Part shown: positions 1 through 7,376 of the stretch, piece after piece
Numbering within the stretch: position 1 is the stretch's first letter
How the letters are laid out: each line of letters starts with the position of its first letter
Assembly: GCA_036510655.1 (NCBI GenBank)
Contig: DATCDQ010000021.1
Span: forward strand, 53,764 to 117,763
Source of the DNA: Rathayibacter_A sp036510655
GTDB lineage: Bacteria; Actinomycetota; Actinomycetes; Actinomycetales; Microbacteriaceae
Direction of reading: 5' to 3'
DNA length: 64,000 bases
Position numbers and translations under genes: made by a program
Notes under the pieces: generated by a model
The model's database searches: none
The model's input: only the letters and a program-made list of their open reading frames with translations
Told to the model about the DNA's origin: nothing

Positions 1-316
1 GGTTCTGCGGCGAGGACAGGGTGTTGACCTCTTCTGAGGCAGCCTGAAGGCTGCGCTGAAGGGACGAGTTTGCACTGTTCAGGCTGCCGAGCTGATAGGC
101 CCCCTGCGAGACGCCGATGCTCAGCAGCAGCTGGGTGACCACGATCGCCAACACCGTAGCAACGGTGACGGCGGCATAGAACAACCGCGGCTTCGCCCGA
201 CGTTGCGTGCGGGTGGAAACCGCCTCAAGATGCGTAGGCCGCTGGAACTCACGAGGTGCGGCACGGCCGGTCCAGCGCGTCGGCTGCAGCGGTTCGATCT
301 GGGCCGTTGCGTTCAT
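1..316 (-). CDS. FtsL-like cell division membrane protein (3' end outside window)
   Basis: Read on the minus strand from an ATG that overlaps the rsmH stop by four bases (ATGA), so it is translationally coupled to rsmH. The visible 105 codons encode a proline- and arginine-rich cytoplasmic N-terminus, one transmembrane helix at about residues 45-67, and the beginning of a Ser/Gln/Leu-rich helical segment that would lie outside the membrane. This topology and position, directly after rsmH in the division and cell wall cluster, fit FtsL, a small divisome protein preceding ftsI. FtsL sequences diverge strongly, so the call rests on topology and location. The C-terminus lies beyond base 1. Confidence 0.8.
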   Translation of the reverse strand, partial: MNATAQIEPLQPTRWTGRAAPREFQRPTHLEAVSTRTQRRAKPRLFYAAVTVATVLAIVVTQLLLSIGVSQGAYQLGSLNSANSSLQRSLQAASEEVNTLSSPQN

Positions 317-1266
317 GAGTTCCCCCGTACTCGTTCGGCTGCGCGCAGACGTACGGGCGTCGCCCGCGGATTCGCCGCCTTTTCACTGTCATTTGCGAGC
401 TCGGCCCCACGCACGAGCAAACGCAATTGCGGTTGGTGTTCCGGCAGCTCGACCGGAAGGCCGAGCGGCGCCGTCGACGAGGAGCGCGCATGCAGAAACT
501 GCTTGACGATCCGGTCTTCCAGCGACTGATAGGCCAGCACCACGATGCGACCGTGCAGCGCCAGCGCGTCCACTGCGCGCGGAAGCGCTCTCTCGAGCGC
601 CGCCAACTCTTGGTTGACCTCGATCCGCAACGCCTGGAATACACGCTTGGCCGGATGTCCAGTCCGCTGAACGGCCGCCGGCGTTGCAGCAGCGATCGCG
701 TCGACGAGTTGCGCCGAGTGCACGAACGGCTCGGTCTGCCGCAGCTGCACGATCCGTCGCGCATAGCGAGCGGCAAGTTTCTCCTCGCCGTATTGGTGGA
801 AAATGCGGCGCAGGTCTGCCTCGGAGTACTCCGCGAGGATCATCTCCGCCGTTAGTTCGCCGGTGGAGTCCATCCGCATGTCCAGCGGCGCATCCTTCGA
901 GTAGGAGAACCCGCGCTCGACGCGATCCAGCTGCAGCGAGGACACGCCGAGATCGAACAGCACCCCCTGCACTCTCGGAATCCTCAGCTCGGCCAGCGTG
1001 TCGTCGATACCGTCGAACACGGCGTGCACAAGACGCACCCGCTCGCCGAATGAGGCAAGCCGCTCGCCAGCCAGAGCAAGCGCCTCGGTGTCCCGATCGA
1101 GACCGACCACCGTCAGGTGCGGAAACCGGGTGAGGAAGGCCTCAGCATGCCCTCCCATGCCGAGCGTCGCATCCACGAGAACGGCGCCTTCCGCGTGGAC
1201 GGCAGGCGCAAGCAGCTCGATGCACCGTTCGAGGAGGACCGGGGTGTGCAGGTCGCGAATCGCCAT
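313..1266 (-). CDS. rsmH: 16S rRNA (cytosine(1402)-N(4))-methyltransferase RsmH
   Basis: RsmH (MraW) methylates N4 of C1402 in 16S rRNA using S-adenosylmethionine. The protein has the family start HTPVLL, the SAM-binding DATLGMGGHAEAFL segment near residues 32-45, FDLGVSSLQLD near 107, and the PAKRVFQALRIEVN block, at about 317 residues. I chose the ATG at 1266 because family homology begins there. An in-frame ATG at 1305 would add 13 unconserved residues, and neither start has an ideal ribosome binding site. It lies between mraZ and an ftsL-like gene, the usual head of the dcw cluster, and is presumably co-transcribed with mraZ. Confidence 0.96.
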   Translation of the reverse strand: MAIRDLHTPVLLERCIELLAPAVHAEGAVLVDATLGMGGHAEAFLTRFPHLTVVGLDRDTEALALAGERLASFGERVRLVHAVFDGIDDTLAELRIPRVQGVLFDLGVSSLQLDRVERGFSYSKDAPLDMRMDSTGELTAEMILAEYSEADLRRIFHQYGEEKLAARYARRIVQLRQTEPFVHSAQLVDAIAAATPAAVQRTGHPAKRVFQALRIEVNQELAALERALPRAVDALALHGRIVVLAYQSLEDRIVKQFLHARSSSTAPLGLPVELPEHQPQLRLLVRGAELANDSEKAANPRATPVRLRAAERVRGNS

Positions 1267-1371
1267 ATTCGGCCGGAGTTCTTGCTCCTGATTCCTGATC
1301 CCCATCCATTCCGACCTGGCACCGGGGAAGTGTGTCAGGGCGGTGAATGGCTGGGAGTCGGGCGCCAGGCG

Positions 1372-1803
1372 CTAGAACAATCCCGGAATCACCTCCTCGG
1401 TCGTATCTGCGAATGTTGCTTCCTGCTGTGCGAGATAGGTCTCCCATGCCTCGCTGTCCCAGATCTCGGCGCGCGATCCGGCGCCGATCACGATCAGTTC
1501 TCTGTCGAGTCCGGCATAACTGCGCAGCATCTGCGGAATGGTCACCCTGTGCTGCTTGTCCGGAGTCTCAGCGCTCGCGCCGGACAGGAACACGCGGAGG
1601 TAGTCCCTGGCTTGCTTGCTCGTGACCGGCGCCTGGCGGATCTTCTCGTGCACAGACTCGAACTCGCGCTGACTGAACACGTAGAGGCAGTGCTCCTGGC
1701 CGCGCGTCATCACGATTCCGGATGCAAGTTCCTCGCGAAACTTCGCCGGCAGGATGATCCGCCCTTTTTCGTCGAGTTTGGGGGCATAGGTGCCAAGAAA
1801 CAT
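1372..1803 (-). CDS. mraZ: Transcriptional regulator MraZ
   Basis: MraZ is the DNA-binding regulator that opens the division and cell wall cluster and represses it from its own promoter. The 143-residue protein has two tandem AbrB-like half-domains, each with the conserved DxxxR core (DEKGR near the start and DKQHR in the second half). The start MFLGTYAPKLDEKG is the standard family N-terminus and is preceded by a GGGGGA ribosome binding site, so longer upstream reading is rejected. The promoter region just upstream contains three spaced TGGNN repeats expected for its own binding site. rsmH follows on the same strand. Confidence 0.96.
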   Translation of the reverse strand: MFLGTYAPKLDEKGRIILPAKFREELASGIVMTRGQEHCLYVFSQREFESVHEKIRQAPVTSKQARDYLRVFLSGASAETPDKQHRVTIPQMLRSYAGLDRELIVIGAGSRAEIWDSEAWETYLAQQEATFADTTEEVIPGLF

Positions 1804-1843
1804 TGGCTTTCCCCCACATCTTCCGGCCAAGGTATCGGTGTGA

Positions 1844-1868
1844 CCCCACTTTACTCCACATCCATCCA
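1844..1868 (-). promoter_or_regulatory. MraZ operator (three TGGNN repeats)
   Basis: Read on the minus strand this is TGGAT, TGGAG and TGGGG, each separated by exactly five bases, so the repeats recur every 10 bp on one face of the helix. Spaced TGGGN-type repeats are the known binding site of MraZ. The site lies 40-65 bp before the mraZ start codon, between the probable promoter and the gene. Confidence 0.8.
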
Positions 1869-1988
1869 CATATTGTGGATATTTGACCAAACAACGAAAA
1901 TTGTCACCGTTTCTCCGCTGGAAATCAGGGAATTATAAGGTGGAGGGAAATGGAGCACTGAGGTCGAAACGCAGTCAATTTTGGGCAT

Positions 1989-2018
1989 AAAAAAAGGGCC
2001 GATCAGATGATCGACCCT
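1989..2018 (-). terminator. Rho-independent terminator of the DUF3040 gene
   Basis: On the minus strand an AGGGTCGATCA / TGATCGGCCCT hairpin (one mismatch in the stem) is followed by seven T residues. It sits about 20 bp after the DUF3040 stop codon and before the mraZ promoter, so it should insulate the division cluster from upstream transcription. Confidence 0.8.
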
Positions 2019-2036
2019 GGTTTGGCGTTGCTGGGA

Positions 2037-2420
2037 TCAGCTACCGCCGTCTTGCCTCTTGTCCCAGCGCTCGTTGAGCTTGTCCATGAAACCCTGATTG
2101 TCGCGACCCTTAGCTGCCGCCGTCTTCGTCTGTGTCGACTCCTCCGGCCCGCCGGCGCGATGCCGCGGCGGCGTGATGGCGATCAGGACGCCGGCCAGCA
2201 TGACCACGAACCCGAGGACGCCGACCAGCGCGACCTGTACGAGGACGCCGACGATCAGACATCCGACGCCGACGACGGTGATCAGAATGCCGAGAACAAT
2301 CGACCGGTAGGCGGGCTTACCTCGTCGACCACCGACGGTCGCGACGAAATCCGCGTCGTTGTGATAGAGACTGCGCTCCATCTCTTCGAGGAGGCGCTGC
2401 TCGTGCTCCGAAAGCGGCAT
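2037..2420 (-). CDS. DUF3040 membrane protein
   Basis: This 127-residue protein belongs to the actinobacterial DUF3040 family. It starts with the family signature PLSEHEQRLLEEMERSLY, followed by two closely spaced transmembrane helices at about residues 40-60 and 63-83, then a hydrophilic C-terminal tail ending in charged residues. Its function is not known. The start ATG has a strong AGAGGGGGA ribosome binding site. In M. tuberculosis the homologue (Rv2169c) also lies close to mraZ/rsmH, so this is part of a conserved neighbourhood. A terminator follows the gene, making it a separate transcription unit from mraZ. Confidence 0.9.
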   Translation of the reverse strand: MPLSEHEQRLLEEMERSLYHNDADFVATVGGRRGKPAYRSIVLGILITVVGVGCLIVGVLVQVALVGVLGFVVMLAGVLIAITPPRHRAGGPEESTQTKTAAAKGRDNQGFMDKLNERWDKRQDGGS

Positions 2421-2485
2421 CCCAATCCCCCTCTTTTCGGGTTCAATGCGTTACTTACAACTCATTCTAGTCTTGTCCGCGCGGC

Positions 2486-2497
2486 TAGGCTAGGCGC
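2486..2497 (+). promoter_or_regulatory. -10 box for leaderless polyprenyl synthase mRNA
   Basis: TAGGCT is followed by six bases and then the GTG start codon. The transcription start would coincide with the first base of the codon. No Shine-Dalgarno sequence is present. Confidence 0.55.
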
Positions 2498-3601
2498 GTG
2501 TCTGAAAGCAATCGACTCGCCGAACTCGTACAAGCTCGTATCGATCGATTCCTTGACGAACGCACTCCTATTCTCGCCTCGATCAGCGACGACCTCGTGC
2601 CTTTCTGTGACTTCTCCCGGCAGTTTCTCAGTGGCGGCAAGCGTTTCCGCGCTCAGTTCTGTTACCGCGGCTGGCAAAGCGTCCATGGCACCGATGGCGC
2701 GGACGGTCAGCCGAGCGCAGCCGACGCGGCGATCGGTGCTGCGGCGGCGCTTGAGGTGTTCCATGCCGCCGCTCTGGTGCACGATGACATCATCGACAGT
2801 TCAGACACGCGCCGGCGCGGACCAAGCGCTCACCGGCGGTTCGAGGCGCTGCACGATCGCCTCGGCTACGCGGGCACGGCGCACGACTTCGGCACGGCTT
2901 CGGCGCTCCTGCTGGGCGATCTGCTGCTGGGGTGGAGCGATGAATTGCTCGACGAGTCGCTGGGCGCGCTCGACGACCCCCAACAGGCAGTGGCTGTCCG
3001 CCGGCAGTTCAACCGGATGCGCACCGAGGTCACGGCCGGGCAGTATCTCGACATCCTGGAGGAACGGGCGTGGAGCACTCGAGAGGAAGACGAGCTACTG
3101 GCGCACGCTCAGCGCGTGATCATCTACAAGTCGGCGAAGTACAGCGTGGAAGCTCCGCTTCTGATCGGAGCGACGATCGCCGGCGCCCGCGAGGCACAAC
3201 GCGACGCACTACACGCGTTCGGCCTTCCGTTGGGCATCGCGTACCAACTGCGCGACGACCTGCTCGGGGTGTTCGGCGACGCAGCGATCACGGGCAAGCC
3301 GAGCGGAGACGATCTGCGTGAGGGCAAGCGCACTGTGCTGATCGCGCTCGCCCGGCGGAAGCTGCCCGTTTCCGCGCGACACCTGCTGGACGAACTCCTC
3401 GGCGATCCGAAACTCGACGACACTCAGATCGCCATGCTGCACAGCACGATCAGAGCCAGCGGCGCCGTCGAGGAAGTCGAAGCCCTCATCTCCCGCAACG
3501 CGGGCCGAGCCAACGCAGCGCTCGATGAGGCGCCGCTGGATCCCGCAGCGATCAGACAACTGCGCAATCTGACCCGCTCCGTCACAGATCGCGTGGCGTA
3601 A
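2498..3601 (+). CDS. Polyprenyl diphosphate synthase
   Basis: A trans-type prenyltransferase that condenses isopentenyl diphosphate with allylic diphosphates to give long-chain isoprenoids (quinone tails or carotenoid precursors). The 367-residue sequence has GGKRFR near residue 46, the first aspartate-rich motif DDIID at 96-100, and the second, DDLLG, at 253-257, followed by KPSGDDLREGKRT. Both metal-binding motifs are intact, so it should be active. Product chain length cannot be read from the motifs. The GTG start lies six bases after a TAGGCT box. It is the positional counterpart of idsA2 (Rv2173) next to an Rv2175c-like gene. Confidence 0.93.
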   Translation: MSESNRLAELVQARIDRFLDERTPILASISDDLVPFCDFSRQFLSGGKRFRAQFCYRGWQSVHGTDGADGQPSAADAAIGAAAALEVFHAAALVHDDIIDSSDTRRRGPSAHRRFEALHDRLGYAGTAHDFGTASALLLGDLLLGWSDELLDESLGALDDPQQAVAVRRQFNRMRTEVTAGQYLDILEERAWSTREEDELLAHAQRVIIYKSAKYSVEAPLLIGATIAGAREAQRDALHAFGLPLGIAYQLRDDLLGVFGDAAITGKPSGDDLREGKRTVLIALARRKLPVSARHLLDELLGDPKLDDTQIAMLHSTIRASGAVEEVEALISRNAGRANAALDEAPLDPAAIRQLRNLTRSVTDRVA

Positions 3602-3608
3602 GCCTCGC

Positions 3609-3630
3609 TGAGCCGAGAACCGCTCAGCCG
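3609..3630. terminator. Inverted repeat between convergent genes
   Basis: GCTGAGC and GCTCAGC form a perfect 7-bp stem with an 8-base loop between the convergent polyprenyl synthase and Rv2175c-like genes, touching the stop codon of the latter. There is no T-tract, so termination is an inference from position. Confidence 0.4.
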
Positions 3631-3953
3631 AGCGCTTGGGCGACGCGGCGCACCTCTGCCTTTCGGCCCGCGAGCAACGCGTCGATCGGGGCGGCGCGGA
3701 GGCTGTCCTCGGTATCCAACAGCCACTCCATCGCATTCTCGTCAGAGAAGCCGGCGTCCGCGAGCACGAACAGGGTGCCGCGCAATTCATGCATCGGTTC
3801 TCCGTCCACCAGGAAGTCCGCGGGGACCTTGAGTACACCATCACGCCGAACAGCAAGCAAGTGGCGGTCCTCGATCAGTCTGTGCACTCTGCCGACGCTG
3901 ACTCCAAGGAGTTCGACAAGGTCGGGAATGGTCAGCCAGGTTCGTTCGGTCAC
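3624..3953 (-). CDS. Rv2175c-family DNA-binding protein
   Basis: A 109-residue protein of the Rv2175c family. It has an N-terminal winged-helix-like DNA-binding segment (IPDLVELLGVSVGRVHRLIE) and a C-terminal part with the family core LRGTLFVLADAGFSDENAMEWLL. In M. tuberculosis Rv2175c is a substrate of the kinase PknL, encoded next to it. A PknL-type kinase gene also lies nearby here, with a LysM enzyme in between. The N-terminal extension carrying the mapped mycobacterial phosphosite is absent: the helix-turn-helix starts within ten residues of the GTG start. It is divergent from the LysM gene. Confidence 0.9.
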   Translation of the reverse strand: MTERTWLTIPDLVELLGVSVGRVHRLIEDRHLLAVRRDGVLKVPADFLVDGEPMHELRGTLFVLADAGFSDENAMEWLLDTEDSLRAAPIDALLAGRKAEVRRVAQALG

Positions 3954-4151
3954 AGCACTAGATTGCCATGAATGTCACGGTCGCTGTGCATCGCAGTAAA
4001 GTCACGATTCCGTAAATCCCGCCACCACGCGCGGCGGTCGTTGACTCCGACCCCGATCCGTGTCAGCGTGTGCCCAGATAGTTATCGGCCCAGCTGGCCA
4101 TCAGCCGAGCTGGCAAGAAGTCGACACGGCTACAGATCGACGGGGGTGTTC

Positions 4152-5312
4152 ATGTCGCCGATGCTGCAACCGGCTGCCGACGCACCGGAGCCTCAGCGGG
4201 AGACCGAACCGCGCGAAGCGGGCACCGGTGAAACCAAGCGCGAGCCGCGGCACCTCGTCTCTCTGACGCCGGCGCGACGCGCGAAGGCCATTCTCGCGAC
4301 GGTGCCGCTTGTGGTGGTGAGCACGATCGCGCTGTCGGTCGGCATGGCCGGTCCCGCCTCGGCCGCACAAGTGCGGCGCGTCGACCGTGTCAAGCCGAGC
4401 GACAATACGCAGCGCGCCACGCGCGAGGCGGTCCAACCTCGATCCGCCGAGAGCGCGCCGAAATCATACGTGGTGATTGCAGGCGACACGGTCAGCGGCG
4501 TCGCCGGACGATACGGACTGTCGACAGCGAGCATCCTCGCACTGAACGGACTGAGCTGGAAGAGTCTCATCTTTCCGGGCCAGACGCTGATCTTGACCGA
4601 TGGGCCGCTTCCGCCCGCCCCGAGCACGGCAACGACCTCGGAGTCGATAACACGTCACACCGTCGTGGCAGGCGACACGGTCAGCGGCATAGCGCAGTCG
4701 TACGGGCTCAACACGCAGACGGTGCTCAGCGCGAACGGCCTCGACGCCTCAAGCGTGATCTACCCCGGCGAAACAATCGCCATTCCGGATACGACGCCGG
4801 CCGGCTCTTCGACCGTAACGGCGCCCGCACCCGCGCATGCTCCCGCCCAGGCGATAGACCCGGCACCATCCCCGTCACCGAGCGCCGCATCCGGCGTGGT
4901 GACACCGCTCAGCGCGGAAATGCGCAGCAACGCGCAGACGATCATCGCGGTCGGCCGCGCTGAGGGTGTCGACGACTACGGGCTCGTCATCGCGCTGACC
5001 GCTGCCATGCAGGAGTCCGGCCTGCGCAACCTTCAGGTCGGCGACCGCGATTCGCTCGGCCTTTTTCAGCAGCGGCCGAGTACGGGCTGGGGAACACCGG
5101 AACAGATCATGGATCCGAGGTTCGCCGCACGGTCATTCTTCGGTGGAGCAAACAATCCGCACCCCGGGGTGACCAAGGGGCTGCTCGATTTTCCGGGATG
5201 GTCTTCGATGACCGTGTCGCAGGCGGCGCAGGCGGTCCAACTGTCAGCGCACCCGGGTGCGTACGCGAGGTGGGAGGCATCCGCTCGCGCCTGGCTGGCC
5301 GAGCTGGAATGA
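4152..5312 (+). CDS. LysM-domain, lysozyme-like cell wall protein
   Basis: A 386-residue membrane-anchored or secreted protein. A hydrophobic segment at about 46-66 is followed by AxA-type residues. Two LysM peptidoglycan-binding repeats start near residues 104 and 160, each with the GDTVSG core. A Pro/Ala-rich linker follows, then a C-terminal lysozyme-superfamily-like domain with AAMQESGLRN and SLGLFQQRPS, which resembles the catalytic glutamate region of transglycosylase folds. It probably trims or remodels peptidoglycan. I chose the ATG preceded by GGGGG; a GTG two codons earlier is possible. The gene sits between the Rv2175c-like gene and the PASTA kinase, which suggests kinase-linked wall control. 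Confidence 0.85.
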   Translation: MSPMLQPAADAPEPQRETEPREAGTGETKREPRHLVSLTPARRAKAILATVPLVVVSTIALSVGMAGPASAAQVRRVDRVKPSDNTQRATREAVQPRSAESAPKSYVVIAGDTVSGVAGRYGLSTASILALNGLSWKSLIFPGQTLILTDGPLPPAPSTATTSESITRHTVVAGDTVSGIAQSYGLNTQTVLSANGLDASSVIYPGETIAIPDTTPAGSSTVTAPAPAHAPAQAIDPAPSPSPSAASGVVTPLSAEMRSNAQTIIAVGRAEGVDDYGLVIALTAAMQESGLRNLQVGDRDSLGLFQQRPSTGWGTPEQIMDPRFAARSFFGGANNPHPGVTKGLLDFPGWSSMTVSQAAQAVQLSAHPGAYARWEASARAWLAELE

Positions 5313-5370
5313 CAACGCGCGGGCGCTGTCGCTCACGGTGTTTTATCCGGATTGCAGCCACATCGATCTC

Positions 5371-5382
5371 TAGACTCGAACG
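5371..5382 (+). promoter_or_regulatory. -10 box for leaderless pknL mRNA
   Basis: TAGACT is followed by six bases and then the GTG start of the kinase gene. No ribosome binding site is visible. Confidence 0.6.
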
Positions 5383-7332
5383 GTGAGCACCAGCCAGCCC
5401 GATCCGATGATCGGCCGTCTCATCGATGGCCGATATCAGGTGCGCTCACGCATTGCACGAGGCGGCATGGCGACGGTCTACCTTGCAACGGATCTGCGTC
5501 TGGAACGGCGTGTGGCGATCAAGGTCATGCACGGTCATCTCGCCGACGACAGCACGTTCAAGAGCCGGTTCGTGCAGGAGGCACGCAGCGCCGCCCGGCT
5601 GGCGCATCCGAACGTTGTCAACGTGTTCGACCAAGGCCAGGACTCCGACATGGCCTATCTCGTGATGGAGTATCTGCCGGGGATCACGTTGCGCGAACTG
5701 CTGAAGGACTACGGCAAACTCACGCCCGAGCAGACCACCGACATCATGGAAGCGGTGCTCAGCGGCCTGGCCGCCGCACACAAGGCGGGAATCGTGCATC
5801 GCGATCTCAAGCCGGAGAACGTGCTGCTGGCAGACGACGGCCGCATCAAGATCGGCGATTTCGGGTTGGCGCGGGCAGCGTCGAACAACACCGCGAGCGG
5901 GCAGGCCCTGCTCGGCACGATCGCGTACCTCTCCCCCGAACTTGTCACGCGTGGCGTTGCTGACGCTCGTAGCGACATCTATGCCCTGGGCATCATGATG
6001 TTCGAGATGCTGACCGGCGAGCAGCCGTTCCAGGGCGAACAGCCGATGCAGATCGCATACCAGCACGCGAACGATTCTGTGCCGGCGCCGAGTACCAAGA
6101 TTCCCGGCGTTCCGCCCGAACTTGACCAGTTGGTGCTGTGGGCGACCGCACACGACCCTGAGGACCGGCCTCGCGACGCGAAGGTGATGCTCGAGCGGCT
6201 GCTCGAGGTCGAACGCGCCAGACGCGGGGGCACGGACATCCCGGCCGGGCTGGAGCCGACGATGGTGCTGCAGCCCGCAGCCGATCTCTCCTACCAGACC
6301 GGCGACACGCAGATCCTGGGCGGCGCGCTCTCACCGGCCGCGCAAGTGCGACCGGAGGCCTCGGCGACGGATGCCGTCGCAACCCTGGCCACGACGGCGC
6401 GAAAACGCCGCAGTAGGGGTTGGTGGGTTTTCGCGCTCGTCCTCGTGCTTGCCGCCGTGGCCGGCGGTACCGGATGGTATTTCGGTGCGGGCCCCGGAGC
6501 ACAGGTCGCCGTGCCGCGGGTCGCTTCGCAAACGCAGGCCGCGGCAACGACCACTCTGAAACAACTCGAATTCGTCGTGAAGGCGGATCAGGTCTACAGC
6601 CTGACGATTGCCGCCGGTCTTGTCGTGAGCACAGATCCAGGAGCCGGAGCGCGAGCCCACAAGGGCAGCACCGTCACGCTGCACGTGTCCGAAGGCCGCA
6701 AACCCATCACGATACCGGCACTCGCCGGGCTCAGTCAGACTGACGCCGAGAAGGCGATCACGGATGCCGGCGCCCTCGTCGGCAAGACCGTCGACAAGCA
6801 ATTCAACGCTGATGTTCCGAAGGGCACGGTGCTCTCCGCCGTGAAGGCCGACGACAACAAGGCCGACCTGTCCAAGGGTGGGAGTTACTTTCAGGGCCTG
6901 ACCGTCAATCTGGTCGTGTCGCTCGGCCCGGTGCCCGACGTATCGGGAAAGTCGGTCGCTGACGCCCAGGCCACGCTCGACGCTGTCGGGCTTAAAACCC
7001 AGTCTGGATCGCAGTCGTACAGTGACACTGTGCCCAGCGGGGCTGTGATCGAGGGCGTCCAGCAGAACGAGGGCATTGTGCGCCCCGGAGACATCATCCT
7101 GCTGAACACCTCGAGGGGGCCGGCACCGGTCGATGTACCGGCGGTCGTCGGCAAGACCTGGGCAGACGCGAAGAAGGCGCTGACCGACGCCGGATTCAAG
7201 TTGAAGTACTCTACGACCGCCGATGTAGCGCCCGGGCTCTTCGTCGTGCAGTCGACCGACCCGGCCGGCGGCGTTTCTGCTCCGAAGGGATCGACGGTCA
7301 CAGTCACGTTCGCGAATCCGTTCGGCGGCTAA
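5383..7332 (+). CDS. pknL: PknL-type Ser/Thr protein kinase with PASTA repeats
   Basis: A transmembrane Hanks-type kinase of 649 residues. The cytoplasmic kinase domain spans about 1-275, with catalytic lysine K47 in VAIKVM, HRD at 139-141 and DFG at 159-161, all intact. A basic juxtamembrane stretch (ARKRRSR) leads to one membrane helix at about 347-370. About 270 extracellular residues form four PASTA repeats, which bind peptidoglycan fragments or lipid II in this family. The neighbours (idsA2-like gene, Rv2175c, class II DAHP synthase) match those of mycobacterial pknL, but M. tuberculosis PknL lacks PASTA repeats. GTG start, probably leaderless. Confidence 0.92.
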   Translation: MSTSQPDPMIGRLIDGRYQVRSRIARGGMATVYLATDLRLERRVAIKVMHGHLADDSTFKSRFVQEARSAARLAHPNVVNVFDQGQDSDMAYLVMEYLPGITLRELLKDYGKLTPEQTTDIMEAVLSGLAAAHKAGIVHRDLKPENVLLADDGRIKIGDFGLARAASNNTASGQALLGTIAYLSPELVTRGVADARSDIYALGIMMFEMLTGEQPFQGEQPMQIAYQHANDSVPAPSTKIPGVPPELDQLVLWATAHDPEDRPRDAKVMLERLLEVERARRGGTDIPAGLEPTMVLQPAADLSYQTGDTQILGGALSPAAQVRPEASATDAVATLATTARKRRSRGWWVFALVLVLAAVAGGTGWYFGAGPGAQVAVPRVASQTQAAATTTLKQLEFVVKADQVYSLTIAAGLVVSTDPGAGARAHKGSTVTLHVSEGRKPITIPALAGLSQTDAEKAITDAGALVGKTVDKQFNADVPKGTVLSAVKADDNKADLSKGGSYFQGLTVNLVVSLGPVPDVSGKSVADAQATLDAVGLKTQSGSQSYSDTVPSGAVIEGVQQNEGIVRPGDIILLNTSRGPAPVDVPAVVGKTWADAKKALTDAGFKLKYSTTADVAPGLFVVQSTDPAGGVSAPKGSTVTVTFANPFGG

Positions 7333-7347
7333 CGCGGGCAACAAGTT

Positions 7348-7373
7348 GCAGCAACCGTTCGCAGCAACCGTTC
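7348..7373. repeat. 13-bp perfect tandem duplication
   Basis: GCAGCAACCGTTC occurs twice in a row in the short gap between the convergent pknL and DAHP synthase genes. It is one of several such short duplications in this window. Confidence 0.85.
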
Positions 7374-7376
7374 GGG

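Noticed and set aside
1871..1907. Exact mraZ promoter (GTGACA-N17-AAATAT)
   Set aside because: The boxes are only weak matches and overlapping alternatives exist, so I did not list them as a feature.
6331..7344. 337-codon open frame opposite the PASTA part of pknL
   Set aside because: Antisense shadow of the kinase gene; no domain and no ribosome binding site.
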